DNA of 32,219 nucleotides from Holosporaceae bacterium (GTDB taxonomy: Bacteria; Pseudomonadota; Alphaproteobacteria; UBA3830). The position numbers and the translations under genes were made by a program. A model generated the notes under the pieces. The model had not been told where the DNA came from, did not search any database, and saw only the letters and a program-made list of their open reading frames with translations. The stretch lies in assembly GCA_031284365.1 (NCBI GenBank), contig JAISZX010000066.1:1-32219 (forward strand), written 5' to 3'. Every line of letters begins with the position of its first letter. The stretch's first letter is position 1. Positions 30,771 to 32,219 of this stretch are shown here, one piece after another.

Positions 30771-32219
30771 TTATTTTACCTTTATAACTGTAACTTTTAC
30801 CCCATTCCTTTCTCCATAACTTACACAATGTTTTATTTGTTGCATATGTATAGCAGACGTGTTTCCAGGAATTGCCAAATGTAGTTCTTTGGCCGCTATC
30901 ATGTCCGAGGTAAGCGGAAATTTTTCAAGAGTATGTCCACTAAAATCAACCATCTTATTAATATAGCCATTAACAGTGTAACGGACCATTTCTGGGTTAG
31001 CAATTCTCGAAAGTGTGTTAGTGTCAAGTGTTTTGGCGCTGATCGCAAGACCATTTTCTCGATCAAAGAAATCGAAAGTTTTGAAGTTTTTAGGCAGTCT
31101 CCAACTGGCTGGCAATATGGATGCAGTGTAATTCTCAAAAGCGTACCCGCGTTCGAACCAATTTCCGAACCAACTCATGCCGATTTTGCTTCCGTCGACT
31201 ACGGTAGCTGTAGATTTCGTGGCGGCTCCGAGCATTGCGCCGCGAAATTTGGTTACTCCGGCCATGGCCGCGCCTGCTTTTCCAAGCGCTCCGGGAGCAA
31301 AAATTTGGGTGGAGATATTTCCGACGTCGGCCAAATTTTGAGCGACCACTTCCGGCATTCCTCCGGAAATCATCCCACGCTCGATTCTTTCAAACGCAGA
31401 ATCGATTCCATCCGAGAGCTTATGCATCCAGCCGGAAAGAACATTTCCCGTTGCGTCGTCCAGCGCTCCGAAAACGGTACCAATCCCCTGTCCGATTTTC
31501 GCCAATCCCCTGTTGATGAAGTAACTCGCCGCCATACTATCGATAATTTCCGGATCCGATCTCATGCTTTCCGGCATTTTGGACATCTGATAGTCCATAT
31601 ATTGCTCGTGAGTCATGGCGTCAGCCGCGCGACAATTGTCTGCCACAACTCCAAGCACAACTCCAACACCTTCCCTAACTCTCGTGACCGCCAGAGGTTC
31701 CGGCGCTTGACTCAGTGCAAACAGCAGCTGCTGATACATGCCGATTCTGTCGTTCAGGACGCTCAGCTGAGTTTCTTTGGAAGCGGCAGTGATGCTCTGC
31801 TCAAATTTACCGGAACCGGCTGAACTGCTTCTTGCAACCTCCTCCTTTTTCGCCTGAAGCGCACCTATGGCTCCGCTGATTTCTCGGGCCACGGACGCTC
31901 TTGTCTTCGCAGACACAGGCTTCCCGGAGGTTAACTTCGCGATTTCAGCTTCGCCAACCGTCGATTTAAGCTTTTGATTAAGCTGATCGTTAACGGCGAC
32001 TGTTTCTTCCGCAACACTCTTTACTTTTGTTTCTTCCTGCTGAGTTGTACGCTGAACGGCTTCGTCCGTCCGCTCAATTTCTTCTTTAGGAGCGTTGGCA
32101 GCCATTTGTTCGAGTCGGATTCTCGCCCTGACCTGCTGTAATTCGTCCACCTGGGCCATCATGGCGGTGAATTCTGCGATGGAGGGGTTTATGACGGAGC
32201 GTTTGTGGGACTCAGCCTC
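30771..32219 (-). CDS. toxin-bearing protein with a C-terminal CdiA-CT nuclease domain (5' end outside window)
   Basis: The frame stays open to the window edge (19 more codons before the ATG at 32162), so this is the C-terminal part of a larger protein. From the last 130 residues (about 31165 downward) it matches the CdiA C-terminal tRNase/endonuclease-like toxin domain: RGYAFENYTASILP, FKTFDFFDRENGLAISAKTLD, then AAKELHLAIPGNTS and GERNGVKVTVIKVK. The E in FENY, the acids in FDFFD and the K in SAK look like a PD-(D/E)XK-type site. The preceding 330 residues are alanine- and glutamine-rich, partly coiled coil, with a glycine/alanine-rich stretch before the toxin. No VENN motif, haemagglutinin repeat or CdiB partner is seen. 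The immunity gene follows after one base. Confidence 0.8.
   Translation of the reverse strand, partial: EAESHKRSVINPSIAEFTAMMAQVDELQQVRARIRLEQMAANAPKEEIERTDEAVQRTTQQEETKVKSVAEETVAVNDQLNQKLKSTVGEAEIAKLTSGKPVSAKTRASVAREISGAIGALQAKKEEVARSSSAGSGKFEQSITAASKETQLSVLNDRIGMYQQLLFALSQAPEPLAVTRVREGVGVVLGVVADNCRAADAMTHEQYMDYQMSKMPESMRSDPEIIDSMAASYFINRGLAKIGQGIGTVFGALDDATGNVLSGWMHKLSDGIDSAFERIERGMISGGMPEVVAQNLADVGNISTQIFAPGALGKAGAAMAGVTKFRGAMLGAATKSTATVVDGSKIGMSWFGNWFERGYAFENYTASILPASWRLPKNFKTFDFFDRENGLAISAKTLDTNTLSRIANPEMVRYTVNGYINKMVDFSGHTLEKFPLTSDMIAAKELHLAIPGNTSAIHMQQIKHCVSYGERNGVKVTVIKVK

Noticed and set aside
30933-31823. 296-residue plus-strand frame opposite the toxin gene
   Set aside because: The minus-strand frame matches a known toxin domain and runs into its immunity gene. 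The plus frame is low in recognisable features and looks like a codon-bias shadow.
1-32219. tRNA, rRNA, CRISPR array, integrase or intact insertion sequence
   Set aside because: Reading both strands I found no cloverleaf, spaced direct repeats, tyrosine or serine recombinase motif, or DDE transposase. The element's ends are probably outside the window.

Overview
The window is most of an F-type conjugative element of the kind seen in obligately intracellular alphaproteobacteria (Rickettsiales amplified genetic elements, RAGEs, and their relatives in Holosporales-like symbionts). Three things point there. A complete F-like transfer operon is paired with a Ti-plasmid-type TraA relaxase/helicase. 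The DNA looks AT-rich. The accessory genes (Rpn-type nuclease, DUF1016/YhcG nuclease, DUF4143 ATPase, PIN toxin) are typical of these elements. No integrase, rRNA, tRNA or CRISPR array was seen. The host assignment is inference.

Layout. At the left end a candidate oriT (about 84-123) lies just upstream of traA, the only long plus-strand gene (211-3690). Everything else is on the minus strand. In transcription order from the right edge: a toxin-bearing protein cut by the window edge (30771-32219) and its CdiI-type immunity gene; a gene-poor gap of about 500 bases with a long fold-back; a short unrecognised gene; pilin, traL, traE, traK, traB, traV, traC, an S26 peptidase, traW, traU, trbC, traN, traF and traH, tightly packed and often overlapping by 4-20 bases. 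A Phd/PIN toxin-antitoxin pair with its own promoter, a duplicated traG 5' end and a DUF4143 ATPase then split traH from traG. After traG come a multi-pass membrane protein in the place traS holds on F, an orphan Rpn tail, a DUF1016 nuclease with a shifted 3' end, a cysteine desulfurase with a signal peptide, an unknown anchored protein, traD, and an Rpn nuclease that converges on traA.

How it works together. The tra genes encode a whole F-type type IV secretion system: pilin and pilus assembly (TraL, TraE, TraK, TraB, TraV, TraC, TraW, TraU, TrbC, TraF, TraH), mating-pair stabilisation (TraN, TraG), the TraD coupling ATPase, and a relaxase acting at the nearby oriT. All look intact, so the element could plausibly still transfer.

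Most notable: (1) a CDI-type toxin/immunity pair at the head of the transfer operon on a carrier with no VENN motif in view; (2) an oriT-like block resembling the Ti/RSF1010 nick region; (3) a TraD whose C-terminal third looks like a decayed second copy of its own ATPase domain; (4) a dispersed palindromic repeat lying inside three tra genes with compensating arm changes, once ahead of the TraF signal peptide; (5) a cysteine desulfurase apparently sent to the envelope; (6) a diverged duplicate of the traG 5' end flanking an inserted ATPase.
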